Assembly (NCBI GenBank): GCA_036245525.1
Contig: BTPG01000005.1
Coordinates: 206,811,303 to 206,875,302, forward strand
Direction: 5' to 3'
Source of the DNA: Semisulcospira habei
Lineage: Eukaryota; Mollusca; Gastropoda; Semisulcospiridae
Length of the DNA: 64,000 nucleotides
Made by a program: the position numbers and the translations under genes. Below are positions 1 to 10,700 of the stretch, in pieces. How positions within the stretch are numbered: the stretch's first letter is position 1; each line of letters opens with the position of its first letter. The notes under the pieces were generated by a model. It was not told the DNA's origin and did no database searches. It saw only the letters and a program-made list of their open reading frames with translations.

Positions 1-1207
1 CAGCTGAAGACTGACCAGAATATGTATTTTTTAGCAACGTACTGGCAGCCGAGAGGAAATGCTGATTCAAGATATCAGCTGATAACTGTGTACATTGTGC
101 GGTATTTTTGGACCTCGTAAAAGCATTGATCGCTCGCCACACAGATACGACATCTTTCTTTCCGTTCATAAGACGGTGAAAAAGTGACCTTTGAGCTTTC
201 CTCACTAAATGTTTAACATGGTTTCTTTGCCTTCGATAAGCAATAAAATCCTTCTTTCTTTTATAGTCATCTCGGAGCTGCATGGCATCCTTGATTTCCT
301 TACTTAACCAGGCGGGAAGCTGGGGGTTCTTCACCCGTTTCTCTCTGAATGGAGCGTGTTTATCGAGAACACCAAGGAACAATCCGTACCACTCAGACAA
401 AGCATCGTTGGGGTCATTATGGTAGTACACTGTATCAAAGTGTGTGCTACTTAAATCACAAAGAAATGTTTCCTTGTTGAAGTGTTTAAGTGATCTGTAT
501 CTAATAGTCGTGTGCTGATGTTTTCGGAATGAATTATCCGCTTTTAATGCCAAGCAACAGCACACCGGGTAGTGATCGCTAATCCCTACCTGAAGCACGT
601 CTACTGCCATCACCCTTGATTGAGTAGTTGTATATATGTGGTCTATAAGGGTGGAGGAAGTTGGACTAACACGAGTTGCTGTTTTAACTAGCTGCTTTAA
701 ACCAAACATAGACATGGTGCACTCCCAAGCAGGGTTATTCAAAAACATGTTAATATTGAAATCGCCTAGGATCAAAATTTCAGAGCTGGACTGTCTGACC
801 TTATCCATCATGGCGATAAAGTCGTCGAACCATTGAAATGTTGATGCTGGGTTCCTGTAAATGTACCCGACCAGCACGGGGCTGGATTTGTTTGCCCTTA
901 ACTCAACCCAAATGCATTCTACGGTTTTTGACTCCAGGTCCCCACGCCTGCGAGTAATACCGCTAATTGAATTATGAATGTATACTGCAATACCCGTATG
1001 TCCCGGGTATTCAGCATCGCGGCGCAGTACAGTGAAGTCCTGGATAGAAACGGCCTCATCGCTGATGTTACGATTGAGACGCGATTCCGTTACACCAAAC
1101 AAGTGAAATGGATTGGATTGACTCAAGAGCACACACAGATCGGGAACTTTGTTAGTTAAATGATAAACATTTAAATGGCCAATATGTAACTGGCGATCAT
1201 ACACCAT
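1..1207 (-). CDS. CR1/L2-like LINE ORF: AP endonuclease domain, truncated by the window edge
   Basis: The minus strand is open from an ATG at 1207 to base 1 (402 codons, no stop), with an in-frame TGA upstream of the ATG. It encodes the apurinic-type endonuclease of a non-LTR retrotransposon, which nicks target DNA to prime reverse transcription. Visible motifs are HLN near residue 13, TESRL near 41, a YIYRNP segment near 117, LGDFNI near 148 and SDHYPV near 210. A basic linker toward the reverse transcriptase follows. The protein matches the endonuclease half of the LINE at 58.65-61.76 kb along its length, so both belong to one family. The reverse transcriptase must lie left of the window. 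No frameshift is visible, so the copy may be intact. Confidence 0.85.
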   Translation of the reverse strand, partial: MVYDRQLHIGHLNVYHLTNKVPDLCVLLSQSNPFHLFGVTESRLNRNISDEAVSIQDFTVLRRDAEYPGHTGIAVYIHNSISGITRRRGDLESKTVECIWVELRANKSSPVLVGYIYRNPASTFQWFDDFIAMMDKVRQSSSEILILGDFNINMFLNNPAWECTMSMFGLKQLVKTATRVSPTSSTLIDHIYTTTQSRVMAVDVLQVGISDHYPVCCCLALKADNSFRKHQHTTIRYRSLKHFNKETFLCDLSSTHFDTVYYHNDPNDALSEWYGLFLGVLDKHAPFREKRVKNPQLPAWLSKEIKDAMQLRDDYKRKKDFIAYRRQRNHVKHLVRKAQRSLFHRLMNGKKDVVSVWRAINAFTRSKNTAQCTQLSADILNQHFLSAASTLLKNTYSGQSSA

Positions 1208-1846
1208 GATTGCTAATGTATGTCAATACCAAAGAGTACAAATAAAAAAGCTTATAAATGATACAAAGGCAAATAAGAGCTGAAATAATAAAACAAAGCA
1301 AAAGAATATCAGTCCGCTCTAACACACAGAATGTGGGAGGCAAGTGAAAAAAAAAAAAAAAAAAAGAGTTTCTTCTACGCATTCACTGATATAGACCACA
1401 CTACCGGTCACTAACGGTCACTAACAGGGACTAATCCCTTTAGCAAACTTCAACAGTCAAAGCTAAACGACCCCGCTGCGCGATAGGGGAAATAAAGTCA
1501 GCGCTGCGAAAGGACACAGATATGATCGTAGTGTGAATATACGTAGAGCACTAGTAGAGAAAGTGTCACGGTGCACAAGTACTAGTGCTATAAGCGTCAC
1601 AAATCGCACAGAGTGAGAAGATCGGTATTCACGAATACTGTCGGCAGAAGTCAAAAGGATGACAATGTTAATATTGGACCACGCGCAGTGGTTGAAGTTA
1701 AAAACAAATGAATACGTCTCTGCGCAAACACAATAATTATGAGCAATGAGACGCAAGAAAATCAATTCGATATTGTTCAGTGTTAGCCTGGAAAGTAAAG
1801 CACAAAGTTATGTAAGGAAGAGTAACTGAATGTTCTGGAAATGAGT
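1208..1846 (-). other. Probable 5' leader of the LINE; no gene seen
   Basis: No coding frame is recognisable between the LINE start codon and the next feature. The stretch holds an A19 run (1347-1365) and a short GGTCACTAAC tandem near 1405. Its A-rich segment next to the LINE resembles the region upstream of the 61.75-kb copy, so part is probably the element's 5' untranslated region. Confidence 0.4.
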
Positions 1847-2093
1847 CTAATACACACGCACGGGGTGGCTGTACTGTGCCCACGGTTCCTGCTGTGCGTA
1901 TGGCGTGTATGTGAGCGGGGGGACGCTGAAAGGATACGTTGGTTGCGTCATGCTGAAGTGTCCCCATGGTCCGGCCTCGCGATACTGTGGAAATGCGGCA
2001 CTGTATGGTGGTAGTGGCGGTTGCTGCCACATAGGATACTGGCCCGGCATTTGTTGCTGATAGCTACATTGACTCTCTGCTGTACCACCAAAT
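1847..2093 (-). CDS. Candidate C-terminal exon, Pro/Gln/Tyr-rich
   Basis: The minus strand encodes about 80 residues rich in Pro, Gln, Tyr and Trp, beginning FGGTAESQCSYQQQ and ending HPVRVY before a stop at 1847. The composition is ordered rather than repetitive, unlike the microsatellite ORFs around it. On the sense strand a long CT tract (the microsatellite at 2102-2244) leads straight into GAATCCAG, which would make a 3' splice site with exon start at 2093. It could be the last exon of a host gene, or the end of a LINE ORF1, since the endonuclease ORF follows on the same strand. No family is recognised and no partner exon is identified. Confidence 0.35.
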
Positions 2094-2100
2094 CTGGATT

Positions 2101-2244
<144 letters not shown>

Positions 2245-2526
2245 AACGAATGGGGAGTACCCTTGGGCACGAAGTAGGCTGAGTGTCTAATACACAAAGC
2301 CTGCTAAACACCAACCCGAAGGCAAACTTTATATCACCTTCAAGTTGAGGACTACCTCGGGGAAAAACGGGAGGACCCCGGGAAAAAAACCCCAGCATTT
2401 AGCACGGTACACAACAAGTAATAAGTCATGAAAACAAAGCAAAGAATCAAAATCAGTAAGAGAATATTGGTATAAGTGGAGAGTAGGTAGTTGTGAAACC
2501 GTCTTCAAGGGTAACTCAAAAAATAA

Positions 2527-2528
2527 GG

Positions 2529-2624
<96 letters not shown>

Positions 2625-2663
2625 TGGGGGCGGGGGGGGGGGGGAAGGGGGGAAGGAGTAAGG

Positions 2664-2708
<45 letters not shown>

Positions 2709-2722
2709 AGGGGGGGGGGGGC
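2527..2722. repeat. Compound low-complexity block: (GA)n, poly-G, A42, poly-G
   Basis: A GA array to about 2620 is followed by a G-rich stretch, an A run of about 42 (2664-2705) and a second G run to 2722. All long ORFs here are low-complexity artefacts. Run lengths are likely unreliable in assembly. Confidence 0.95.
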
Positions 2723-2727
2723 GGAAG

Positions 2728-2990
2728 ACAATCAGCCAGAGCCACCAACCCCACCCAACGGGCACCCACCAGCCCACAGAAAAACACACAGGTACGCAAT
2801 AAGACGACCACATACATCCCCAAGGGATGCACACGATCGCCCCGCCCCAAAACCGCGTATCAAACCGTGAGCCGGAGACCCGGTGCCCGACAGGGAAGGG
2901 CAAGGGATCCAACTAAACGTTCGGCCAGCGCTGAGAAAGTCCCCAAGGGAAATGTACATATCAACCAGCGCCAACATCACGTAACTGATT
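2728..2990 (+). repeat. Degenerate copy of the foldback repeat at 23.5-23.8 kb
   Basis: Segments such as CACCAGCCCACAGA and CCAGCGCTGAGAAAGTCCCC match, with changes, both arms of the palindrome at 23505-23770 in the same order. The central dyad is mostly lost. No coding content. Confidence 0.6.
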
Positions 2991-3044
2991 AGTGAGTAGT
3001 AAATCAGTGAGGTAAAGTAGCAGACACAAGCAAGGTAAACAATG

Positions 3045-4018
3045 TTAATCTTTCATATTCATCCCGAGTGGCGCCACAGTGCCCAGTTTATTAATCAGAA
3101 ATTTTTCACGGTCTTTCCTGGCCCAGACATTACTGGCTTGCATAAGCCAGAGGCCTTTAACTCGAATGTCTGAGACGGAGTGGTCGGCCTGATTGAAATG
3201 TCGTCCGACCGGTCTGTTGTATTGGTACTTGACAGACTGAAGATGTTCTTTGAAACGGTCGTTGATGGTTCTTTCCGTCTCTCCAACATAGAGTTGGCCG
3301 CATTTAACACAGGAGATGACATAAATCACGTTGGTGGTTTGACACGTGAAGTATCTGTCTATGTTGAATTTGTAACGTGGACCATTGACCACGGTGGAAG
3401 GGCAAATAAAAGGACACGTCTTGCAATTAGGAACATTGCACGGAGTGGAGCCGGAGGCTCTGGTGGTATGACGAGGCTTGAGAGTAGAGCGAACAAGCAT
3501 GTCCCGCAAATTAATATCCCTCTTGAAAGCTACCAACGGAGGTTCAGAAAAGATAGCAGCAGATTCTTGACTGGATGACAAAAGACCCCAGTTAGAAAGA
3601 AGGATTTTACGCACCGGATTGGTGTGGGGATGGTAGATCATGGTTACGATAGGTCTGTCACTATCAGCGGTAGGTTTAGTCTGCAGTGTACTCGCGCGAC
3701 TAAGTTTTTGAACCGTTTGGAGAGATCCTTGAACAACAGTATGTGGGTAGTGTCTGTCGATGAAAAATCCAGCCATTTCTTTGGATTGAACATCAAAATC
3801 TGATTCTTCGGAACATATTCTTTTTAGCCGAAGAAACTGGGAATAAGGGATGCTGTTTTTAGTTTTGGGGTTGTGAGAAGATCGGTAGTCGAGGTAGGAA
3901 TGTGAGTCGGTAGGTTTGTAATGTATTGAAGTTTTCAACATTCCGCAGTCAATCCTGATGTTCATGTCCAGAAAGTCGACTGAAGTAGGATGGCGGTCAT
4001 GTCGCCCAAAGAGCGGCT
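3045..4018 (-). pseudogene. Penelope-like element, C-terminal part with GIY-YIG endonuclease
   Basis: The listed ORF (3045-3965) starts at an internal methionine; the same frame is open further upstream to about 4015 (FGRHDRHPTSVDFLDM). It carries the end of the reverse transcriptase region, with the typical HYKPTDSHSYLDYRSSH and SIPYSQFLRLKRIC segments. A cysteine-rich linker (CNVPNCKTCPF) leads into a GIY-YIG nuclease core, VIYVISCVKCGQLYVG then ERTINDRFKEH. That order is diagnostic of Penelope-type retroelements. The catalytic reverse transcriptase core is absent because the copy is 5'-truncated, ending next to the L2 insertion at 4028. No premature stop occurs in the surviving 306+ codons. 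Confidence 0.85.
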
Positions 4019-4027
4019 AACTCGCCA

Positions 4028-4541
4028 GATTTAATAATAATAATAATAATTACGGTATTTATAATGCGCTTATCTTATAATAATTATAACTCTAAGCGCG
4101 CACTCACAACTCGCACACGCATGCGCACGCTTTAGACAATGACTCACGTAACACAAAAAGTGAAAAAACATTACGACGGTCAGCTTGGGGTGGGGAGTGT
4201 GGTTATATAGTGCTAGGAAAGAGGTGAGTTTTGAGGGCGGACTGGAAGGAGGAGAGAGAGTGTTTCTGACGGAGAGAGAGTGGGAGAGTGTTCCAGGTGG
4301 ATGGACCGTATACTGAGAAGGAACGGGGGCCGAAAGTGCTGAGTTTGGTGCGGGGGATGAGGAGGCGGCGGAGAGGGTCGGAGGCGGAGCTGAGGGAGCG
4401 GAGAGGAGTGTAGGGGTGAAGTAAGTTGGAGAGATAGGCAGGAGCGTAGTTGGTCAGGGATTTGTAGCAGAGAGACAGAATCTTGTATTGGATGCGTTGG
4501 GGGATGGGGAGCCAGTGAAGGAGCTTGAGCAGATTTGAGTG
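4028..4541 (-). mobile_element. 5'-truncated CR1/L2 LINE tail with 9-bp target duplication
   Basis: The minus strand encodes a degraded end of a CR1/L2 reverse transcriptase ORF (compare the better copy at 42.32-42.78 kb) followed by a 3' end of ATT repeats. The insert is bracketed by AACTCGCCA at 4019-4027 and 4542-4550, a clean target-site duplication. A 3' hairpin, GCGCTTA (4066-4072) with TAAGCGC (4093-4099), lies near the tail. Confidence 0.8.
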
Positions 4542-4704
4542 AACTCGCCAAAGCGGCCAACTCGCACAAGGGCAGAGTCAACTCGCCTAAGCACTTTAAT
4601 ATATCACCCTCACATGTGTCTATATGTATCCAGGGATATTTGTGGTAGGTTTATACTTTACATATGCGTGTGTAAACTGTTTGTGTATGACGGTGTGTTT
4701 GTGT

Positions 4705-4711
4705 GTATGTA

Positions 4712-4764
<53 letters not shown>

Positions 4765-4774
4765 NNNNNNNNNN

Positions 4775-4832
<58 letters not shown>
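4705..4832. repeat. (GT)n microsatellite containing the assembly gap
   Basis: GT array interrupted by ten N at 4765-4774, so its true length is unknown. Confidence 0.97.
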
Positions 4833-4833
<1 letters not shown>

Positions 4834-4845
4834 ATGTATGGAAAC

Positions 4846-5663
4846 AAGAGAATCTCCGATATTTCTGTACACGGACACAAGCTTGAAACTTGGCTAAATA
4901 CTATATTAAAATGGTGGCTAAAAGAGCCTCCGAGCATATTGTAATTGAATGTCTCATAGAAGACATAAACAACCGTTTATAGGATGTCAGTCAGTTGACC
5001 CAGATTAGAGTCCGTAATTTTTGTCCTATTTACTTGAAATTTTGGATATAGCTAGTTTGGAGAAAGACATTGGGTGAGTTTGTTAGCCAGCTTTGTATCC
5101 TTTCAACTTCTTTAGTAAAAATTGATTCTTTTAAACAAAAAGAATTAAAACAGTAAAAAAAACTTTGACTTCTAGAGAAAGTCAGACAGTGGCGGCGACG
5201 TATCCAAAGCAACTTCGTCACCATCTTGTGTTGCACTTTTCCATTCCCTTCTCTCACTTGATACACTGTTAGTATGAGTGTCTGTACACTTTTTCTTTCT
5301 CTCCTCATGATCACAGCTCTCTTTTGGCTGTTGGTGGTAGAAAGATGTGAGGGAGTGCGTGGGCATGAAACACTGCTAGACACAAACGTATTGTCAGAAA
5401 CTTACATTGTTTGTCGTTGCTCTTTGTCAAAGAAAACATGTAATATTATGTAATACATATCACCATCATCAAAAAAATTTGGATTTAAAACCGACTTAAA
5501 TCTTCGTTTGAAATTGTAATAAACAAAATAACAATAAAATTGTCCTTGCTGTGACCTTGACCTCGAAGCAGAAGGCGTAACATTTGTTAAAACTAAACTT
5601 TGAAGTAATGCACAATCTTAAATAAAGCGGTATAAATGTAATAAAGAAATCATTAAGAGAAAT
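4846..5663 (+). repeat. Interspersed repeat R1, copy 1
   Basis: About 820 bp closely matching 28483-29310 in the same orientation, from AACAAGAGAATCTCC to AAATCATTAAGAGAA. It has no convincing ORF and no visible inverted termini. It contains TGACCTTGACCTCGAAG, a direct hexamer motif. The class is unknown. Confidence 0.85.
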
Positions 5664-5669
5664 TTACAC

Positions 5670-5881
5670 ACATTGTCGTTTCTGAAATCTTTTTTTCGTT
5701 CAACGACCAAAAGCTCAAAACCGCCCAAGAGGCATGGACACAAATTGGTCTCAGCAAGAGGCATAGATCCATATGAGCCCCCGCAGTCGCAGAAACTTAT
5801 CGCAGTTGCCGGGGCTCATGAGGATCTGTGTCTCTTGCAGTTGGATCTTGTTCACTTTTTTCTCGGCAGTGAAGGGGTTAA
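5670..5881 (-). mobile_element. TTAA palindromic MITE (family 1), partial copy
   Basis: It shares a GTTCAACGACC segment, a palindromic core (GAGGCATAGATCCATATGAG against GGGGCTCATGAGGATCTGTG) and the end GGCAGTGAAGGGGTTAA with copies at 22.2, 29.9 and 30.9 kb. One end is lost. Confidence 0.75.
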
Positions 5882-6115
5882 GTGATCATCCTCGAAAGCT
5901 CTCCGTCACGTGCCATCCTAAAACATCTTTTGTGTAAATAGAAACGACTTAAAAAGTGAGCAGGTTCCGCAACAAGAAAAAGTTATGTGCGCTCATTATG
6001 AACTGCGTAGGTCCATATTTCATTTTTTTTTAAAGACTGGACATGCGATTTTAGATAATAGTTTCCAACGATAGGCCGATTCGATGCGAAAGGAAAAGCT
6101 AGGTTCGCCGCGAGT
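5882..6115. other. Unassigned spacer
   Basis: No gene, RNA or repeat recognised. Confidence 0.4.
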
Positions 6116-6488
6116 TCAATGGGTAGACCATGGAAAACCGATGATTGTGCATGACTTCTATTTGTGGGTGCGGGTGTGGCTGGCCAAGCCAATCCTGGAG
6201 CCACACCTGCGAGGGCAATGGGGGCACTGGAACGTAGCTGTGGGGAGAGTCGACGCTGTCTTTCTGCAAGCTCTGGCACTGGCGATACTTTCGCGCCGAT
6301 TGTGTTAAAAAAAGCGTGCAGGCTTTCCTGGTGGCGGCACGCCAGCCAGATCTGTCTTGTGCTTGTGCTTCAAGTTCCTTTACCGGGAAGACGCAGTACT
6401 TGAGGCTGTCTTTTATGCAGTCTTTGAAGCGTTTCTTTGGCCGTCCTTGCTTCCTGTGGCCTTTTGAGAGTGCACCACACAGGAGTTG
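6116..6488 (-). pseudogene. LINE-B copy 1, C-terminal part (C2H2 finger end), downstream of the big insertion
   Basis: The segment aligns with 42.82-43.18 kb of LINE-B copy 2, including the C-terminal zinc finger region, here in shifted frames. It is the 3' part of a LINE whose 5' part lies at 15119-15770. The 8.63-kb inverted-repeat element separates the two. The last three bases, TTG (6486-6488), are repeated at 15119-15121. The boundary toward 6116 is approximate. Confidence 0.8.
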
Positions 6489-7561
6489 TAGTCCATAAGC
6501 TAGGAAGATCTACCGTGCACCCCCCCACCCCAGTACTCAATAAGATGGGTTTCAAAGTGTTCCTTAGTATGTCCTGAGATGTTTAAGCCATGTTCCCCGA
6601 AAATCCTTAGGAACACACCAGAGATATAGCCGATGGCGCAAGGGTACCCCCATTCACGCTCTTCGCAGGTGCTAAAATGAGGTTGAGAAACATTTTCCTC
6701 TAAATAAATCAGAATTCATTCCAGAAGCCCAAATCAGGTAATATTATGTCAAGGCACACCTTCTGCATCCTCTGCAAAAAACAGAATGAAAAAATATTGA
6801 ATCTCTGGCTCACAGTGAAGGTATTTGTGCACCCAGTAAACGACCATTTCCGCGAAATCGCAAAAAAAAAGAAGAAGACAAAAATAATGTGTCAGATGCC
6901 TTCAGACATTTTCTATAGGACTGACAGTCCATTTGTAGGTTTACATCATTAAAACAGGATGTTACAATTATTATAAACTTGACTAGGTGATGCTGTGATC
7001 ACTGTGAGTGCCACAGTGGTTGATTTTGTATCCCTACCCCCAAGTTGTAAAAATACACAAAATTAATTAGAAAAAATTGCTTAAGTTATCCCATTTTATT
7101 TTGACCTCTCTTTACCTATTGAGTTTCAATAATGTGAGCATAAAGTGCAAGAAAATAAGAAAGTCGGCATCTTTTACGGTATGTTCGTGGTGAATGATAG
7201 CTTTTTACCATTTAAAATTGCTGAATTGGGAAACGTACATTGTTTCTGATGCCCTCAGAAATTTTGTATACAACTGATAGGTCTTTTTTTAGGTTTTATT
7301 GGTTAGGATAGAGTACCACAGTTACTTCCAACCTGATTTTATGATGCTGTGATGCATTTAGGGGCCCCAGTGGCTGAATCTGCTGCCCTACCCCCATTTT
7401 ACCTGTACGCAAAGGAACGAAAAATGATCATAACAATTGCTCCTCTGATTAAATATTTTTGTTGCCAGTTTTCTTAACAAAATATGTACATTGAGCATAA
7501 ACATTTGTGATCATTTCATTAATTTCAATGTGACCCATCGATTTAATTGTAATTCTTTTTA
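6489..7561 (+). repeat. Left terminal inverted repeat of TIR-1
   Basis: Inverted copy of 14039-15118, colinear along its length. It contains two diverged blocks about 350 bp apart (around 6900-7050 and 7250-7400), each with a decamer like CCTACCCCCA after a GATGCTGTGAT motif. Confidence 0.9.
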
Positions 7562-7565
7562 TTTA

Positions 7566-7747
7566 AGGCATGCTTAACAGGGGCTGCCGCTGAAGCTTCT
7601 ATCGTCTGCACATTCAGCACTCTTGTCAAACTCGGAGATGTTGTGTCTGATGCTGTTTTTGGTCTACATTAATGACATCAGTACAACAGTACCAAGGTTT
7701 GTCTTGAACATCCTCCATGCAGATGACTTTGCAGTGTGGAGCGCAGC
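7566..7747 (+). pseudogene. RNase H LINE remnant, reverse transcriptase box B-C segment
   Basis: The plus strand encodes FLVYINDIS followed by HADDFAVWSAA (about 7643-7747), the conserved loop and the catalytic ADD box of a LINE reverse transcriptase. A preceding GDVVSDAVF segment sits in another frame, so a frameshift is present. At 7742-7747 the sequence CGCAGC is duplicated at 11678-11683 by insertion of LINE-A; reading across the pair restores one frame into the segment at 11684. Upstream parts of the enzyme are missing. Confidence 0.75.
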
Positions 7748-10700
7748 TCTTGGCTTGACTTCGCGAACGAAGATTTTATAGGAGTTGCCCACGACGTCTG
7801 CAGGCTTGTTCGTGGCTGCGGAGGCCAATCCGAGACAGGCAGGTTCGACCGCAGTGGCTGCAGGGGAAGGTATGGCCAGGGTTCTGAGCTGCGGCATCTC
7901 TGTTTTTTCTCCTGAGCCGCTTGTCCTTAAGGCTAGCTCTGTGAGAGTCCTCAAAGGAGACAGCTGCCTTGTAAATGGTGGAGCGCCAGGTGTCACGGTC
8001 CGCAGCAAGCGAAGACCACTGGTGGTGGTCGATTTGGCAGGCACTAAGTGACTTCTTGAGACAGTCTTTGTATCTCTTCTTTGGTGCCCCTCTGTCACGG
8101 TGTCCAGTAGCAAGCTCGCCGAACAGGGTGATCTTTGGTAGGCGATGATCCTCCATCCTGGAGACATGCCCCGCCCAGCGGAGCTGTGTCCGCAGCAGCA
8201 AAGCCTCGATGCTCACAGTTTCAGCCCGTTCAAGGACCTCGACGTTGGTGACATAGTCACTCCAGTGAATGCCCAGGATGGTACGCAGGCAGCGCTGGTG
8301 GAAGCGTTCGAGGAGTCGTAGTTGGCTGCGGTAGAGGGCCCAGGACTCGGAACCATACAGCAGGGTGGTGAGGACCACAGCTCTGTACACGCTGATCTTG
8401 GTGCCTGTTTTCAGCTGTTGATTGTGCCACACCCGCTTGAAAAGTCGCCCGAAAGCGCTGTTCGCTTTTGCCAGCCTGCTGTCAAGCTCCTTGTCCAGCT
8501 TGGCGTCCGACGTGATAATGCAGCCAAGGTAAGTAAACTGGTGCACTGACTTTAGTTCAGACTCGCCGATGGTGATGTGAGGAGGGCGGTACACTGTCTT
8601 GGGTGCCGGCTGATGGAGGACCTCTGTCTTTTTAAGACTGACCTCGAGTCCAAAGAGCTGGGCAGCATCTGCGAAGCAAGACGTGATGCGCTGCAGGGCT
8701 CTCTCTGTGTGTGCAACGAGGGCAGCATCATCAGCAAAAAGCAGCTCGCGAATCAGTTGGTCTAGGGTTTTCGTGTGGGCCTGCAGTCGTCTGAGGTTAA
8801 ACAGGCTGCCATCGAGACGATACCTGATGTACACTGCATCGTCATCATCGAGGTCCACTGTGGCCTGCTTCAACATCATGCTAAAAAAGATGGTGAAGAG
8901 GGTCGGTGCCAGCACGCAGCCCTGCTTTACACCGTTGAGAATAGGGAATGGTTCTGAGAGGTCATTGTTGAGTCTGACCTGGCCTTGCTGGTCCTCGTGT
9001 AGCTGGACAATCATGTTGAGGAACTTTGGGGGACAGCCAAGTCGCTCCAGGATCTGCCACATGCCTTGCCTGCTCACAGTGTCGAACGCTTTTGTTAGGT
9101 CGACAAACGTTACGTACAGCCCTTTGTTCTGCTCGCGGCACTTCTCCTGTAGCTGTCTCAGCACGAAGACCATATCGGTGGTGCTCCTGTTTGCTCTGAA
9201 GCCACACTGGCCCTCTGGGAGTTGGTCTTCAGCGATGGCAGGTACCAGCCGATTCAGGAGCAGCCTTGCAAGGATTTTCCCAGCAATGGACAGCAGGGTA
9301 ATTCCCCGGTAGTTGGAACAGTCAGACTTCTCGCCTTTGTTCTTGTACAGGGTGATAACGACTGCATCACGGAGATCTTTTGGTAGTGTTCCTTCCTCCC
9401 AGCAGCAGAGAAAGAGGTCATGGAGCTTGTTGTGCAGTGCTGTGCCTCCATGTTTCCAGATCTCTGGCGGTATTCCATCAATGCCTGCTGCTTTGCCACT
9501 CTTGAGCTGATGGATGGCTTTGAGGGTCTCTTCAGCGGTGGGCGGTTCGTCCAATTCAACCTTTACTGGGAGGTGTGGGATTTGTAGGACGACTGCTTCT
9601 TGAACAGTGCGCTCAGCGCTGAAGAGGCTCTGAAAGTATTCCGACCAGCGGTTCAAGATGGAGGTATTATCTGTGAGGAGTGCCTGGCCGTTCGCGCTTC
9701 GCAGGGGACTTTGTACCAGGTGCCTGGGGCCATACACTGCTTTCAGTGCTTCGTAGAAACCCCTGTAGTCACCATTGTCAGCGCAAAGCTGGGTCCTCTG
9801 TGCAAGTCTGGTCCACCACTCATTCTGGAGATCTCTGAGCTTGCGCTGGAGACTGCTGCAGACGAGGCGGAAGGCAGACTTCTTCACAGGGCAGGAAGGC
9901 TGGGCTAGGTGAGCCTGATGGGCGGCTCTTTTTTTTGCTAGGTGTTCCTGGATCTCTACATCGTTTTCGTCAAACCAGTCTTTGTTCTTCTTTCTGGCGA
10001 AACCCAAGACTTCTGCAGAGGATTTTGCAATAGCAGTTTTTAGTTGTTCCCAAAGTGTTTCAGGGGAGGAGTCTACTGGGTCCGCTGTGTCTTTGAGCCT
10101 GCGCTGTAAATCTGTCTGAAAGGCAGCTTTCACATCATCACGCTGAAGGCTGGCAACATCAAGCTTTTTCTTGGGGGGCCCCCATTTCTTGGGTTTTGGC
10201 TTGAAGTGGAGCCTGAGTTTGCAGCGGACAAGGCGGTGGTCAGTGTGGCACTCTGCGCTGGGCATCACTCTGGTGAGGAGGACGTCACTGCGGTCCCTCT
10301 GACGCACTAGGACATAGTCGATAAGGTGCCAGTGTTTGGAGCGAGGATGCATCCAGGTGGTCTTTCGACTGTCCTTTTGCTGAAAAGTAGTGTTGGTGAT
10401 GACCAGTTGCTGCTCCGCACAGAACTCCAACAGTAGGCGGCCATTGTCATTGCAGTTCCCCACGCCATGCTTGCCGAGGACTCCTTTCCAGGCTTCAGAG
10501 TCCTGGCCCACTCTGGCGTTGAAGTCGCCAAGGATGATGACTTTGTCGTCTGCTGGGGTACTCTGTAGGAGGCTGCGCAGGTCAGTGTAAAACTTGTCCT
10601 TTTCAGCAGGCTCTGCCAGGAGGGTTGGGGAGTACACACTGAGAAGGGTGACGTGTTGCTGGTGTCTCAGTGGGAGGCGCATGGACATGATGCGATCTGA

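Noticed and set aside
4539..4944. His/Thr and Cys/Val ORFs over GT arrays (also 35706-36060, 48226-48493, 57399-57699)
   Set aside because: Microsatellite translations without independent coding signal.
8683..9312. 209-codon plus-strand ORF
   Set aside because: Antisense shadow of the LINE-A reverse transcriptase on the minus strand.
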